A stretch of DNA of 8,433 nucleotides from Legionella qingyii (lineage in GTDB: Bacteria; Pseudomonadota; Gammaproteobacteria; Legionellales; Legionellaceae): NCBI RefSeq assembly GCF_003184185.1, contig NZ_QHJG01000012.1, forward strand, positions 115,728 to 124,160. The letters run 5' to 3'. Every line of letters starts with the position of its first letter. The first letter of the stretch is position 1. This document shows, in pieces, positions 1-6,764 of this stretch. The notes below the pieces were generated by a model, which worked only from the letters and a program-made list of their open reading frames with translations, was not told where the DNA came from and made no database searches. A program made the position numbers and the translations under genes.

Positions 1-368
1 CTATATACTGCATTTTAAAGACTACTAGGGACAAGTTTGTTTACTTATAATACCCAAGAAAATAAAAAACTAAAGGTCATCTTTGCGGCGGGTCCTTATG
101 GTATAAGGGGGTATGTTTGTATTGGATTTCGGAGTTTGAAATTTAAGTTACTTAGTTGGTCAAATTATAGAAATTGTTGCCCCTCTTGTAGGTGTTAACC
201 AAATCGTATTTACAACCCATATCGTCACGAAGGTTACACTACTTATGGACGTGTCAAAACCGGATCTTATAAAAATTAAAGTCATCGACTAAGTAATTTA
301 TTAGAACCGGTGAGACTTAACCCACGCCAATTGTGTTGAACAGAATAAAAAAGAGAACTTAGTTAGTA
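1..368 (-). CDS. GrpB family (UPF0157) protein, 3' end outside the window
   Basis: Reading the printed letters backwards from 368, an open frame runs 122 codons to the left edge with no stop. Residues 42-61 carry the GrpB signature (IHHIGSTAIPNIYAKPIVDV), and residues 103-120 carry the second conserved block (KRTHNIHLFEQGSSEILR). GrpB proteins have a nucleotidyltransferase-like fold, and their cellular role is mostly uncharacterised. Family members are usually about 170-180 aa, so roughly the last third is missing beyond base 1. The ATG at 368 is chosen because an in-frame TAA lies five codons upstream. Only one base separates it from the stop of the recombinase upstream (370-372), so the two are probably co-transcribed. 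No strong Shine-Dalgarno site is visible, so translational coupling is likely. Family assignment is firm once orientation is corrected. Confidence 0.88.
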
Positions 369-369
369 T

Positions 370-958
370 AATTTTAAGAAATGAATCTCATAAAAGTAAA
401 TTTTAAGAAGAATGCCTGCAAGCGGGTTATAGATCAACGGAACGTTAAAGGCTGACCAAGTAGGGACAAAACTTTTCACGTTGCTGAAACAGTCACACGA
501 AGAATCGTCAATATCCGGCCGGTACTCGAAAAGGAAACGAAGATCGTACACGTTATGGACGAAATTGAGCAAGCGCGTTTTAAAGAGCGAGTTTGAGACG
601 TTTTTAACGGTCGTTCGGACGGTAACGGGAAGGACAACGACACCAATTTAGATTTCGAAGCCAATTTCTATATTTAGGCTGCGGTTCTAGTAAATTGAGT
701 ACTTCTCATACTTTTTCTAGTAACTGTCTTGCAGGGGTAGCTAGTTCGAAGGTTTGTTATTAATGTAGTTAAACTGCAGCAAAGCGGACTACATAGTTAA
801 GTCGAGAAAACCCGGATAGGAAACTAGGTCTCGGTTAAAGTCATTAGAGTGAAAGTTATACGGTTAATGCACGCAATCGTATAAAAAAGTAACGAAGTTA
901 AACGTATGGATTGCATACAACCAGTACACAACTTTGAGATCGACTTTTTAGTGGAGTA
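370..958 (-). pseudogene. Serine recombinase (resolvase/invertase type), start codon lost by frameshift
   Basis: A 194-codon frame (954-370) encodes almost a whole small serine recombinase; the family is usually about 190-200 aa. It shows the nucleophile motif ARVST near the start, then VWKLDRWGRS (the LDRxxR motif) and the long E-helix with EFEREILRERVKAG. The C-terminus is a helix-turn-helix DNA-binding region (MNQSEIARQLDIGRTSVRRI). Such enzymes exchange DNA strands through a phosphoserine intermediate, resolving or inverting mobile elements. The frame has no usable start. The codons before ARVST are GGT GAT TTT TCA, preceded by TGA, with no ATG, GTG or TTG between. An ATG at 958-956 is one base out of frame. 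One net base change would restore a start, so this is either a recent frameshift, a sequence error, or an unusual start. The grpB-like gene follows after one base. Confidence 0.85.
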
Positions 959-976
959 TAGGTCTCGTTCTTTATT

Positions 977-1117
977 TACCTTTTACTATTTAAACTTTTA
1001 CAAACACCATGACGATAATCTTCACAAGGACAGTGAAAATTTTTATTATACTTTTTGATAGAGTACCCTTTGTCCAGCGTTAGTCGGGACCTTTTTAAAA
1101 ATCTAAGCTTACATATT
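977..1117 (+). CDS. Small ORF of unknown function, 46 aa
   Basis: On the complement strand read left to right, ATG at 977 opens a 46-codon frame beginning MENDKFENVCGTAIRSV and ending with SALEKFLDSNV before TAA. It diverges from the broken recombinase, whose 5' end lies about 20 bp away. Amino-acid composition looks protein-like and the C-terminus could form an amphipathic helix. The upstream AAGAAA is a poor ribosome site and I recognise no family. It could be a real small gene, the remnant of a larger one, or chance in AT-rich DNA. Confidence 0.3.
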
Positions 1118-1539
1118 TTATCTGAAACTTACGGAGAATTTCACTATCCAAATACCTCGTTTTAATCTCCTTAGTAAAGAGTCGTTGAGAAAGTATTACT
1201 ATTATGGATAGTGAAATCGACGCGGTAATTAAAGGTTCTGAAATGGATGTGGTGAAAAGCCCTTATAAAAAATACTTTTAATTTATAATACAGACGAAAA
1301 GTGTCATTAGTCTGGATTACCAAGAAAACACCATTCCTTAACTATCAGGGACGGGAAATCAGATGAAAATGTTAATTATCTGGATGGAAGTGATAGTGCC
1401 TACATTTCCCCCCATTCAGTCCTATGCATCCGTTTATCCTGAAAAATTTAAAATTGGGGAGACATTGGGTATGACCTATTCTCAAAGTTACAAAAAAATA
1501 CATAAAAAATAACAGATTTTTAGTTAGAATAAAGACTTC
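1118..1539. other. No clear gene; contains an inverted repeat
   Basis: About 420 bp with no open frame I would defend on either corrected strand. The longest stretch, about 35 codons between two stops on the right-to-left strand near 1272-1165 (KSGVGKVLEINGAAKVIG...), has no start codon. The region is AT-rich apart from a G-run at about 1408-1413. It is probably decayed sequence behind the recombinase. Confidence 0.5.
1141..1214. repeat. Inverted repeat, 10-bp arms
   Basis: Printed TCACTATCCA at 1141-1150 is the exact reverse complement of TGGATAGTGA at 1205-1214, with 54 bp between the arms. Inverted repeats survive the orientation problem, since they stay inverted repeats in either polarity. 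They may be the ends of a small decayed element or an operator pair. No function can be assigned. Confidence 0.45.
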
Positions 1540-1683
1540 AATTTACTATCGGAGAAAATGGAATAAAACACGAAGTTTATCTTGAAATAGAAAACAATAG
1601 ACGTTTGAGCATTTTACGTGGCTAAAAAACCATTTTGATTGCAGATGACGGACTAGTAGTTTACATTAACGGTTTCATGAGTA
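1540..1683 (-). CDS. Small hypothetical protein, 47 aa
   Basis: A textbook ribosome site, GGAGG, sits six bases before ATG at 1683. The frame runs 47 codons to TAA, starting MSTLAITFDDQAVDVSFTKK and ending NKVKEAII. It has no membrane segment or recognisable domain. The alternating hydrophobic pattern suggests a short beta-rich protein. The good start signal is the main reason for calling it. Length and lack of homology leave open that it is the 5' stub of a longer, truncated gene. Confidence 0.5.
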
Positions 1684-1859
1684 CGGTAAGGAGGTTTTTT
1701 TAAGGAATACACGTTAATTATTAGTAGATTCAAACGGATTAGGTACTGAGGATTTTGGGTTACTACTTGTTTCATAAAAAAAATTTATTAGTCTGTCATA
1801 AAAGTGCCTATTACTCAAAATAGTTTGGATTTGTTTATTACTCCATATAAACGAGCGAC

Positions 1860-2477
1860 AATCGGCTGATGAACGGATTGCCACAAGCATCCTAGATCTA
1901 GAGGGCAATAATAAACTATAAAGAGTTATTATAGAAGTTATCTAAGCTAGTCTCCTACCCGAAACCTTACTTTGTTAGCTATCCAATCTAGGCGCGTGCT
2001 GAAACATGGAACCATTCCGAGCATCGTGGATTTTGGTCCATTATCGTTGCAGAGTTTTTGTTTCTCTTAACCCTACTCATCTCGGCAATTATAAGGTGTT
2101 GTCTAGGAAGGTTTCCATAATAGTCCGCAGAGAACAAAATTGAGCAGTTTATTAGGAAATTAGAGTAGCTTGAGAAAAAAGGGACCTAAAAAAACGCTAC
2201 CCAACCATCAATTATGAAATAGGTAGTGAGGCTACCGAAAAGACGATTTGACACGATCTCTTAACTTAAGTAGTTACAAGTGTCTTCTTATTCGAAGCCG
2301 TTAGTTTCAAACATTAAGAGAAAGTTTTGCCAGTTGGAAGTTGACTTTAAAATTCATTAACCCAAAGTAAAAATTCCGAACGTTAAGCGATTTTTGAACT
2401 AGCGCGACTCCCAAAAATTTCCCAAGGAGGTTAGAGTTCTAAGAAACGGGATATCAAAAATTATGACCCACGGGGTA
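1860..2477 (-). CDS. Uncharacterised protein with one central hydrophobic segment, 205 aa
   Basis: ATG at 2477 opens a 205-codon frame ending in TAA at 1860; AAGGA lies nine bases upstream. Residues about 1-120 are charged and helix-rich, likely partly coiled coil (for example KFQLKVDRFERELQTLIAEA). Residues about 125-148 form a strongly hydrophobic segment (CCGILTALLIPILFVFETLL), probably a membrane span or tight hairpin. A short cysteine-containing stretch and another helix follow (HPLIESIEDIIEKYQ). There is no signal peptide. I recognise no family. The shape, a soluble helical domain then a membrane segment, resembles many Legionella-type hypothetical or secreted proteins, but that is a loose analogy. 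It has its own promoter at 2512-2540, separate from the gene upstream. An in-frame TGA two codons before the ATG fixes the start. Confidence 0.8.
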
Positions 2478-2511
2478 CTGAGTAAAAGGAAGCCGATTTA
2501 GTTATCGTTTT

Positions 2512-2540
2512 TAAAATGAAATACGTTTATAGTATCAGTT
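2512..2540 (-). promoter_or_regulatory. Sigma70-type promoter for the 205-aa protein
   Basis: Read backwards, TTGACT (2540-2535) and TAAAAT (2517-2512) are separated by exactly 17 bp. Transcription would start near 2505, about 28 bases before the ATG at 2477, in the gap after the upstream gene's stop at 2573. Both hexamers match consensus in five of six positions or nearly so. Confidence 0.65.
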
Positions 2541-2572
2541 AAAATAACGCATAGATTTAAACATGTTAGAGA

Positions 2573-2989
2573 AATTGCTTAGCGGAGTGGAAGTTATTTA
2601 TCAACCGGTGGAACATACCTTTCTCATAGGTATTGGTCTAGTGGGTGAAATTCACTTAAGGATAGATTTGGTGACCTTATAAAAAATCCTTGTTACGCCC
2701 ATAGTTATGGAAGGTCTAATTACTCTTTTTTTGACTATAGGGTAACAACTGGTAGTACCTATAATTAGTGTCTTCGAGATCGAAAGGAATAAAGTAGTTG
2801 TTAACGAAGTTGGTTTCATAAAAATAGTGATGTTTTCATCCACTAAACGTAAGGATGAAACTCAACCGCGAATTACCGTAGCAAAGAAAGTCCCAGTGAG
2901 TTATCAAACCATTACCGTGTTAATTTAGCTACGTCAAGTTTGTTTCTGGTAGCGAGTTAAACGAGATTCGATCTTAATTGTAATCGGTA
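2573..2989 (-). CDS. Uncharacterised protein, 138 aa, possible SH3/KOW-like barrel
   Basis: ATG at 2989 opens a 138-codon frame to TAA at 2573. The ribosome site GAGGTG overlaps the last codons of the recombinase upstream, whose stop is only two bases before this ATG, so translation is probably coupled. Residues 1-42 look helical (SLEQIERWSLFELHRF). Residues 43-92 begin LKVGMQITYFCSDKNTLVEA and continue with alternating beta strands and a QQWDISFFLIN end, a pattern typical of small SH3- or KOW-like barrels. A second LKVGD at 113-117 starts another beta-rich stretch, suggesting an internal repeat. I do not recognise the family. Position directly behind a recombinase suggests mobile-element cargo or an accessory protein; this is inference. 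Confidence 0.8.
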
Positions 2990-2991
2990 TC

Positions 2992-3378
2992 AATGTGGAG
3001 TTGGACAACTAATTATGTTGCTATTTTATGTCTGGCCGATTAAAAGTAGCAAAGTGTTTATAAAAAATGTCTGTAGACAGGGCAGACCGCGTCACGAGCT
3101 TATCGTAATCGGGAAAGTAGTCAATTACGAAATCCAGCGGGCGGAAATGCAGGGACAACAAAACGTCTCAGTTCCGGACGAAATTGCGCAAGTGCTTAAT
3201 TAAGTGCAAGGTAGAGTCTTTTACGTCGCGTCTATAATTTGTTATTGTAGGGGTACACTCAACTCCATAGATTTAATAAAAGTTCCCTTTGTTTAAGTTA
3301 GGGGAAAAGAAATTTAAGTAATTAGTTAAGTTGCTCGGAGTAGTACGCTGCCGCCGTGGACTTAAAAGAAAGTACGTA
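2992..3378 (-). pseudogene. Serine recombinase lacking its catalytic N-terminus
   Basis: A 128-codon frame carries the C-terminal two thirds of a second, clearly different, serine recombinase. It includes LVELINEFKEKGIEFVSLEN, the E-helix SEMERELIRERVKAGL and the GRKGGRPKAL linker. The C-terminal helix-turn-helix reads VKNICETMKISRSVFYRCI. The active-site serine and the LDRxxR motif are absent. Homology begins abruptly near 3330, next to an aldo/keto reductase scrap, so a deletion or recombination joined the two. The formal ATG at 3378 starts with codons unrelated to the family (MHERKFRCRRR). If made, the protein could bind DNA but not recombine it. Confidence 0.85.
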
Positions 3379-3455
3379 AGTTACAAACATCAAGGATCAT
3401 AGCCTTACTAGGTACCGAAAACTCGATTTTAGGTCTAAAGAACATCGAAAAAACT
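3342..3455 (-). pseudogene. Aldo/keto reductase C-terminal scrap
   Basis: In another frame overlapping the recombinase junction, about 37 codons read LQEIWILAQKPWIIPILGTT, then NIECMKENSGAAVA and TGA. This matches the conserved C-terminal part of aldo/keto reductases, typically WLLAQKPWIVPIPGT followed by LEENIGA. That part of the family shapes the NADP-binding end of the barrel. Nothing else of the roughly 330-aa protein is present. It is a recombination scrap, not a gene. Confidence 0.65.
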
Positions 3456-3571
3456 ACTATTTGTTTTGAAACGGAGTCCTCTGAAAAGTATCAAGGAGAA
3501 GATTGTGATCTTCATACTCGACTACCTACGTCCGATCGCAAACATTCTAATTTTTAAACAGTTACAAGATG

Positions 3572-3735
3572 AATACCAAGACTATGTCCTCAAGGTAAGA
3601 GTCGAACAAAATCTTAACTCACTTAGACTGACAGACATTTAAAACTAGAAAAGTACTTCTTAGAGGAAGCAGTATCCAATGCTCTTTTAAGATGAAAACT
3701 GTAGTCAATAAAAAGCCCCCCTAATGGGTTAATTG
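3572..3735 (-). mobile_element. IS3-family insertion sequence remnant (end plus start of orfA)
   Basis: ATG at 3655, eight bases after AAGGAG, opens MKRSKFTDSQIHSILKQAEN and GTPVSEP before TAA at 3572. This is the start of IS3-family OrfA, the helix-turn-helix subunit of the transposase; family members normally read MKRSKFTDSQIxxILKQAExG. The frame is dead after 27 codons, and downstream bases to about 3470 look like more decayed sequence. Upstream, read backwards, TGGGTAATCCCCCCGAAAAA (about 3728-3709) resembles an IS3-family terminal repeat (TG...CCCCCGAAAA). The other end and orfB are missing. The exact boundary is estimated. Confidence 0.65.
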
Positions 3736-3963
3736 ACAATCCGATAATCGTCCTGTCGATTAATTTTACCTATTTACTGGTTCACCTAACCCTTACGCTA
3801 ATCATGGAGGAGGATATTTTTTATAGCGATAATGATGGTTGTATTCTGTTGACCGTTATTTAAACAATAATTAAAAATTAAATATTTATTATTTCGGATA
3901 GTTTCGATACGAATTTATTTGTGGTTCCTGTCCATTTATTGTTCTTTTTGATAAACCGTCGTA
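3703..3963 (-). CDS. Small membrane protein, 86 aa, two predicted spans
   Basis: ATG at 3963 opens an 86-codon frame to TGA at 3703. Residues about 9-27 (YLPVLGVYLSIALIGFIIYK) and about 37-53 (IASCLMLVVIAIFFIGGG) are strongly hydrophobic and separated by a basic loop (KLKINNK), which suggests a hairpin with the loop in the cytoplasm. The tail (NRIPNPLGHLSILISCPANS) is less hydrophobic. The last codons (NWVIPPKNN) come from what looks like the IS3-family end, so the original C-terminus may have been replaced by the insertion. No family recognised and no convincing ribosome site before the start. Confidence 0.55.
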
Positions 3964-4271
3964 AAAATAAAGCTAAATATATCCAGTTCTTAAGTCTAAA
4001 TTCCAAATTTTCGACTTTCTTAGTATTAACGATTTTATCGTCATACGATTAATAGTTTATAAATTAAAAAACGAATTTTACTAGATTTTAACTTCCAGTT
4101 ATTTCGCAGGAAATAAAATAGTATTAAAGGCTTATTATGAGTGAACTTTAGAATAAGTAGGAGTTTAGTTTAATTTATAACTATCATTATGGTACTATTT
4201 ATTATTTTATATTTCGAACAACAACTTCACTTAATATCAAAGATCTTTATCCTCAAATACCTGTAACGACA
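3964..4271. other. Gene-free AT-rich stretch
   Basis: About 300 bp with no supported gene on either corrected strand; the best open frame is 15 codons. It holds an imperfectly placed AATAAAG/CTTTATT hairpin (4116-4099) and lies upstream of the small membrane protein. I found no promoter in it that I would defend. Confidence 0.5.
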
Positions 4272-4382
4272 AATAAATCGATTTATTTTATAAAAAACCG
4301 AATTTCATATGACAAGCATCTTTAGTCTGAATTATCGTAAATATGCGAGCCCTGTAAGGGTTATAGGAGATGAGAGAAGGTG
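4272..4382 (-). pseudogene. Possible histone-deacetylase-like gene fragment
   Basis: Directly after the isomerase stop, a 36-codon frame starting with GTG reads VEESRGYWECPERINAIKSD and ends at TAA. The GYWECPERINAI segment resembles the HPECPERIxAI motif near the N-terminus of class II-type histone deacetylase and acetylpolyamine amidohydrolase proteins. No metal-binding segments follow, so this would be a short remnant. The match is only about a dozen residues, so chance cannot be excluded. Confidence 0.3.
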
Positions 4383-4385
4383 AAT

Positions 4386-4766
4386 AATTGAAGATGATTA
4401 CTTTATTGAAACTAAATTTAGGGGTTCTAAACTTTAAGAATGGGAACCATATGTATATTCGGGGACGGGAAGATGAAGACCCTGCTACAAAAAAAATTCT
4501 TATAGTTAGTTTCAGAAAGGATTATGACTAAAGTAACGTCAGGCGAGAAGTAGAAGGTAGGTCATTTCGAGCTCTATTTGAAATCAACGAAATCCTAACA
4601 GTTTTGGTTATATTCTTTTATTAAGGACTTAATGAGGTGATACACGTCATAATTGTAGGTATAACCCATGCTAAACTTCTCAAAGTACTTAGACTAACTT
4701 ATCCAAAAACTTTAATTAATGTAGTCACAAATATAATACACTTTATCATTCATAATTGACACCGTA
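4386..4766 (-). CDS. CHMI-like (5-carboxymethyl-2-hydroxymuconate isomerase family) protein, 126 aa
   Basis: ATG at 4766, with AGGAAA upstream, opens a 126-codon frame to TAA at 4386. It starts MPQLILTISHNINTD, giving the N-terminal proline that serves as catalytic base in the tautomerase superfamily. The order of elements fits CHMI (HpaF-like) proteins of about 125-130 aa: a first strand MPxLIL, then the helix FKNLFNQIHETL, a central strand (KVYLELYWME) and the helix SVLGKTLIDILKKNI. The C-terminal strand region reads VRISNLGDLNQSYF. HpaF isomerises an intermediate of homoprotocatechuate breakdown. No other gene of that pathway is present, so the real substrate is unknown. The gene looks intact amid broken neighbours. 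Confidence 0.7.
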
Positions 4767-4873
4767 AAAAATAAAAGGATGACTTATTCAGTTTGATTGC
4801 GCTCCACTATATGACGGTATAGTTATTTCGATAATGTATCGAGATGAGATAAGACGAAAAACAACTAAATTTT

Positions 4874-5265
4874 AATTATGAAGAGAAGGAGTTCAACGGG
4901 AAGACAGTCATTTATATTAACTATAAATGATCGTTTATAAACAAACCGAGGTAGAGGATCGTATATAGATCAGTAAAGGAGCGAGAAAAGACACGTTTCA
5001 TGTTCTGGTTAGTCCCCCAAGCAGTAGAACAAAATAAAGAATAGCTTCATTAAAATGTATGTTGACGTAAAAGGGATTTAGACGAACTCAATTAAAAGCC
5101 AAAAAATCTAGTTGTTATTGCATTGTAAATTCTTATTATACCATTTTTTGATTTAGTCGTATTTTTACTAGGGGTAGTTTTCAATTAGAGAAAACCGCAG
5201 GTTGTTTGCTCTTTGGAAAAGACCTTCTTGATCTATTCTTTATATAACACCGTAATAGTTATTTT
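4874..5265 (-). pseudogene. YhcG/DUF1016 PD-(D/E)XK nuclease remnant, several frameshifts
   Basis: Read backwards, one frame encodes KGFSFVGRQKRLTFDGDHFY, then ADLVFYHIILKCYVIVDLK, then LTQADLGKMQLYV. This is the core of the YhcG (DUF1016) nuclease domain, including the acidic residues of DGDHFYADL and VIVDLK. It then hits a stop. The continuation resumes in other frames: IKQDDEPP, then IGLVLCTEKSEEMTRYMLGD and ASKYQLYLLTEGQLEEEKY before TAA at 4874. Bases 5200-5265 still match the preceding region (IDNAT... FLLELG-like) with further indels. The N-terminal DUF1016_N half is absent. YhcG proteins are about 340-380 aa and are common in mobile and defence islands. This copy cannot make a full protein. 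Confidence 0.8.
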
Positions 5266-5366
5266 GGTTGTTTCTTCGAATGTAAAGCCAAGGAAAAAGT
5301 ACTTTAGAAATCGATATCTTGGACGAAAAAGCAATAGAATCTAAGGCGCAAGGTAACTGTACAATA
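5266..5366 (-). other. Degenerate leader between ATPase and nuclease remnant
   Basis: Five bases after the ATPase stop, an ATG (5361) with GGAGAG upstream starts a seven-codon frame (MSMERGI, TAA). The next codons read DNEKAGSIAKDFMKKEPKCK without a start. The good ribosome site suggests a gene once started here in an operon with the ATPase; it may have been the 5' end of the nuclease gene or another small gene. No family is recognisable. Confidence 0.35.
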
Positions 5367-6485
5367 AATGAGAGGCAGATTTACAAAGTGGGTTAGTCGT
5401 TTTCGAAGCAGGAGTTTAACTATTTATGGTATAAGTTGAAAACATTAATTTAAAAATAATCGGTTAGCAGAATTACGTAAAACTCAACATAAAAATAAAT
5501 GTAATAAAGGTTATGGATTCCTGAGTGGTTAAAAAAAGTCCCGATTAACTGATACATTTAGTGGTTGGAGTACTCGTTAGTATCTATTCTACTAGAATAG
5601 ACGTCCGTTATTACTTAAGGTGACGGAAAATTTTAAGAATAGTGATTTATGAAATAAAACCCATATAAGATTACGACGAAATGATGGGAGAAGTCCTAAT
5701 GAGTTCATTATAAGATACATAGAAGACTTTTTAAGTCCACATGTAAAATCCAAAAGTTTCTGTAGATAACGAAGTAGATTCCTATTTCCTTTAAATCTTT
5801 AAAATAAATGAGAAAGGTGGTATCGATGATGTTTTAGAGATGGATCATTAAGTTTACCAAGATTCCCGCGGGTTAATATTTTACCAAGACTACGTTGTGG
5901 TTTGTAAGCGGAATTGCATCAAAGCCTTGAAGGGCGTTTATAATGAAATTATCATAGAAAAGAATGTAGATTTCGACGAGAGTTACGTACTCGTTTTACC
6001 CTCAAAAGAAGTATTCGTTCATGAACTCGAAGCAGATACTGGTTATGGTAAAATAAAAAAAAAGCTAGTATGCGCGAGTAGCGAAGGTAGTTATTGCAAG
6101 GACAATTAAAAAATCCTAGTCTGTTTAGTCGGAGATGACGTGGAAGGGGTTTAGGACCTTGGACAGGACTACGAAACTGAAAAAAATATAATTAACCGCA
6201 TAAGTTCAATCGGGTATAAGAACGTTTAGGGAATCCGAGTTAGTAGAATATGTTAAGACTATGATTTCGACAACGTCCCAGATGAAGATTAAGGGTCTCT
6301 AACCATATATGTTGTTGCATAGGAAAAAAGAACCGTCGTCCTTATTTCAGAAAAAAGTTTTTGAGACAAAAGGGGTAAGATGCAGATCGTTTATCGGGCG
6401 CACGTCTGCAATTAGGATATAGTTTATTTAATTCTATAAAGAGCCGATTGTTCCCTGCGCCTATCACGGTTAGTAAACCACTGTA
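5367..6485 (-). CDS. AAA/P-loop ATPase with C-terminal winged helix, 372 aa
   Basis: ATG at 6485 opens a 372-codon frame to TAA at 5367, the longest intact ATPase-type gene here. Residues 30-40 form Walker A with the variant GLFARRRMGKT, which is common in the ATPase_2/AAA_14-like group of prokaryotic P-loop proteins. Residues 146-154 are Walker B (MVLVIDEAQ), and 182-190 (IFAGSSETT) sit where a sensor-1 strand is expected. Residues about 295-360 look like a winged helix (LALKKIGESLGI, then NTTQNALRRLANKNLITKVE), suggesting DNA binding. It probably couples ATP hydrolysis to a DNA- or partner-dependent switch. It has its own promoter inside a dense array of TTCTTAA boxes, which it may itself bind. 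The upstream neighbour is a DUF3800 gene and the downstream one a dead YhcG nuclease. The specific role is unknown. Confidence 0.88.
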
Positions 6486-6600
6486 TTAGAAGAATTTTGA
6501 AGAATTAATTAAATTCTTCATAATATATCCAGAATTCCTATTACTTGTTATGTCTCAAGAATTCTCAATAATAAACTAAATTCTTGAAAATTCTTGAAGT
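6486..6600 (-). repeat. Cluster of TTCTTAA/TTAAGAA boxes in the ATPase control region
   Basis: Read backwards, AAGTTCTTAA occurs twice in exact tandem (6598-6589 and 6588-6579). It is followed by palindromic TCTTAAGAACT (6565-6555), CCTTAAGACC (6538-6529, inside the promoter spacer), ACTTCTTAA (6520-6512), its exact inverse TTAAGAAGT (6506-6498) and TTAAGAAG (6496-6489). The 6520-6498 pair is a perfect 9-bp inverted repeat with a 5-bp gap. Sites lie upstream of, within and downstream of the promoter and nearly touch the start codon, a layout typical of a repressor or autoregulator operator array, or of iterons. Confidence 0.7.
6521..6549 (-). promoter_or_regulatory. Sigma70-type promoter for the AAA ATPase
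   Basis: Read backwards, TTGTTC (6549-6544) and a perfect TATAAT (6526-6521) are separated by 17 bp. Transcription would start near 6514, within the 9-bp inverted repeat, so a protein bound there would block it. The leader is about 29 bases. Confidence 0.7.
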
Positions 6601-6670
6601 AATTTAATTTGTAGTATCAATTATTTTAACCCTAAAACAAATGATGTATTGGATTAAGAAGCGATTTGTT

Positions 6671-6708
6671 TTTAATTGTTCTCTATTCAATTTTTTGTAG
6701 CAATTAAA
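6671..6708 (-). terminator. Possible terminator after the DUF3800 gene
   Basis: Read backwards, AAATTAAC (6708-6701) pairs with GTTAATTT (6678-6671), and the second arm runs into TTTTTG. A nested GAT/ATC pair shortens the loop. The stem is AT-rich and therefore weak, but it lies about 60 bp after the stop codon where a terminator would be expected. Confidence 0.3.
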
Positions 6709-6764
6709 TAGATCCAACTCTTCAATTGGTTAAATTCATCTCTTAAATGAATGGTTATTATATT

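Noticed and set aside
363..664. Overlapping 62- and 69-codon frames on the printed reverse complement
   Set aside because: They are shadows of the first serine recombinase; no ribosome sites or family features.
1405..1460. G-run and facing C-run that might be a Tn3-type terminal repeat
   Set aside because: The inner part does not match a Tn3-family end that I can recognise, and no second copy is in the window.
1800..1860. Protein-like frame continuing about 17 codons past the stop of the 205-aa gene
   Set aside because: Too short to show that the stop is a nonsense mutation.
1714..2843. Frames of about 63-64 codons on the printed reverse complement (1714-1908 and 2652-2843)
   Set aside because: They overlap the 205-aa and 138-aa genes found in the corrected orientation and have no support of their own.
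3015..3203. 62-codon open frame in the printed left-to-right orientation
   Set aside because: It lies inside the truncated serine recombinase gene and is that gene's string read in the wrong polarity; the product resembles nothing.
3804..3814. GGAGGAGG printed motif looking like a strong ribosome site
   Set aside because: In the corrected reading it is a Gly-Gly-Gly stretch inside the small membrane protein, not a translation start.
4271..4288. Perfect 18-bp palindrome TTTATTTAGCTAAATAAA (corrected strand)
   Set aside because: All but the centre is A or T in a very AT-rich stretch, with no T-run or promoter beside it, so it is not good evidence for an operator or terminator.
5897..6109. 70-codon open frame in the printed left-to-right orientation
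   Set aside because: It lies wholly inside the AAA ATPase gene and is a by-product of its codon bias read backwards.
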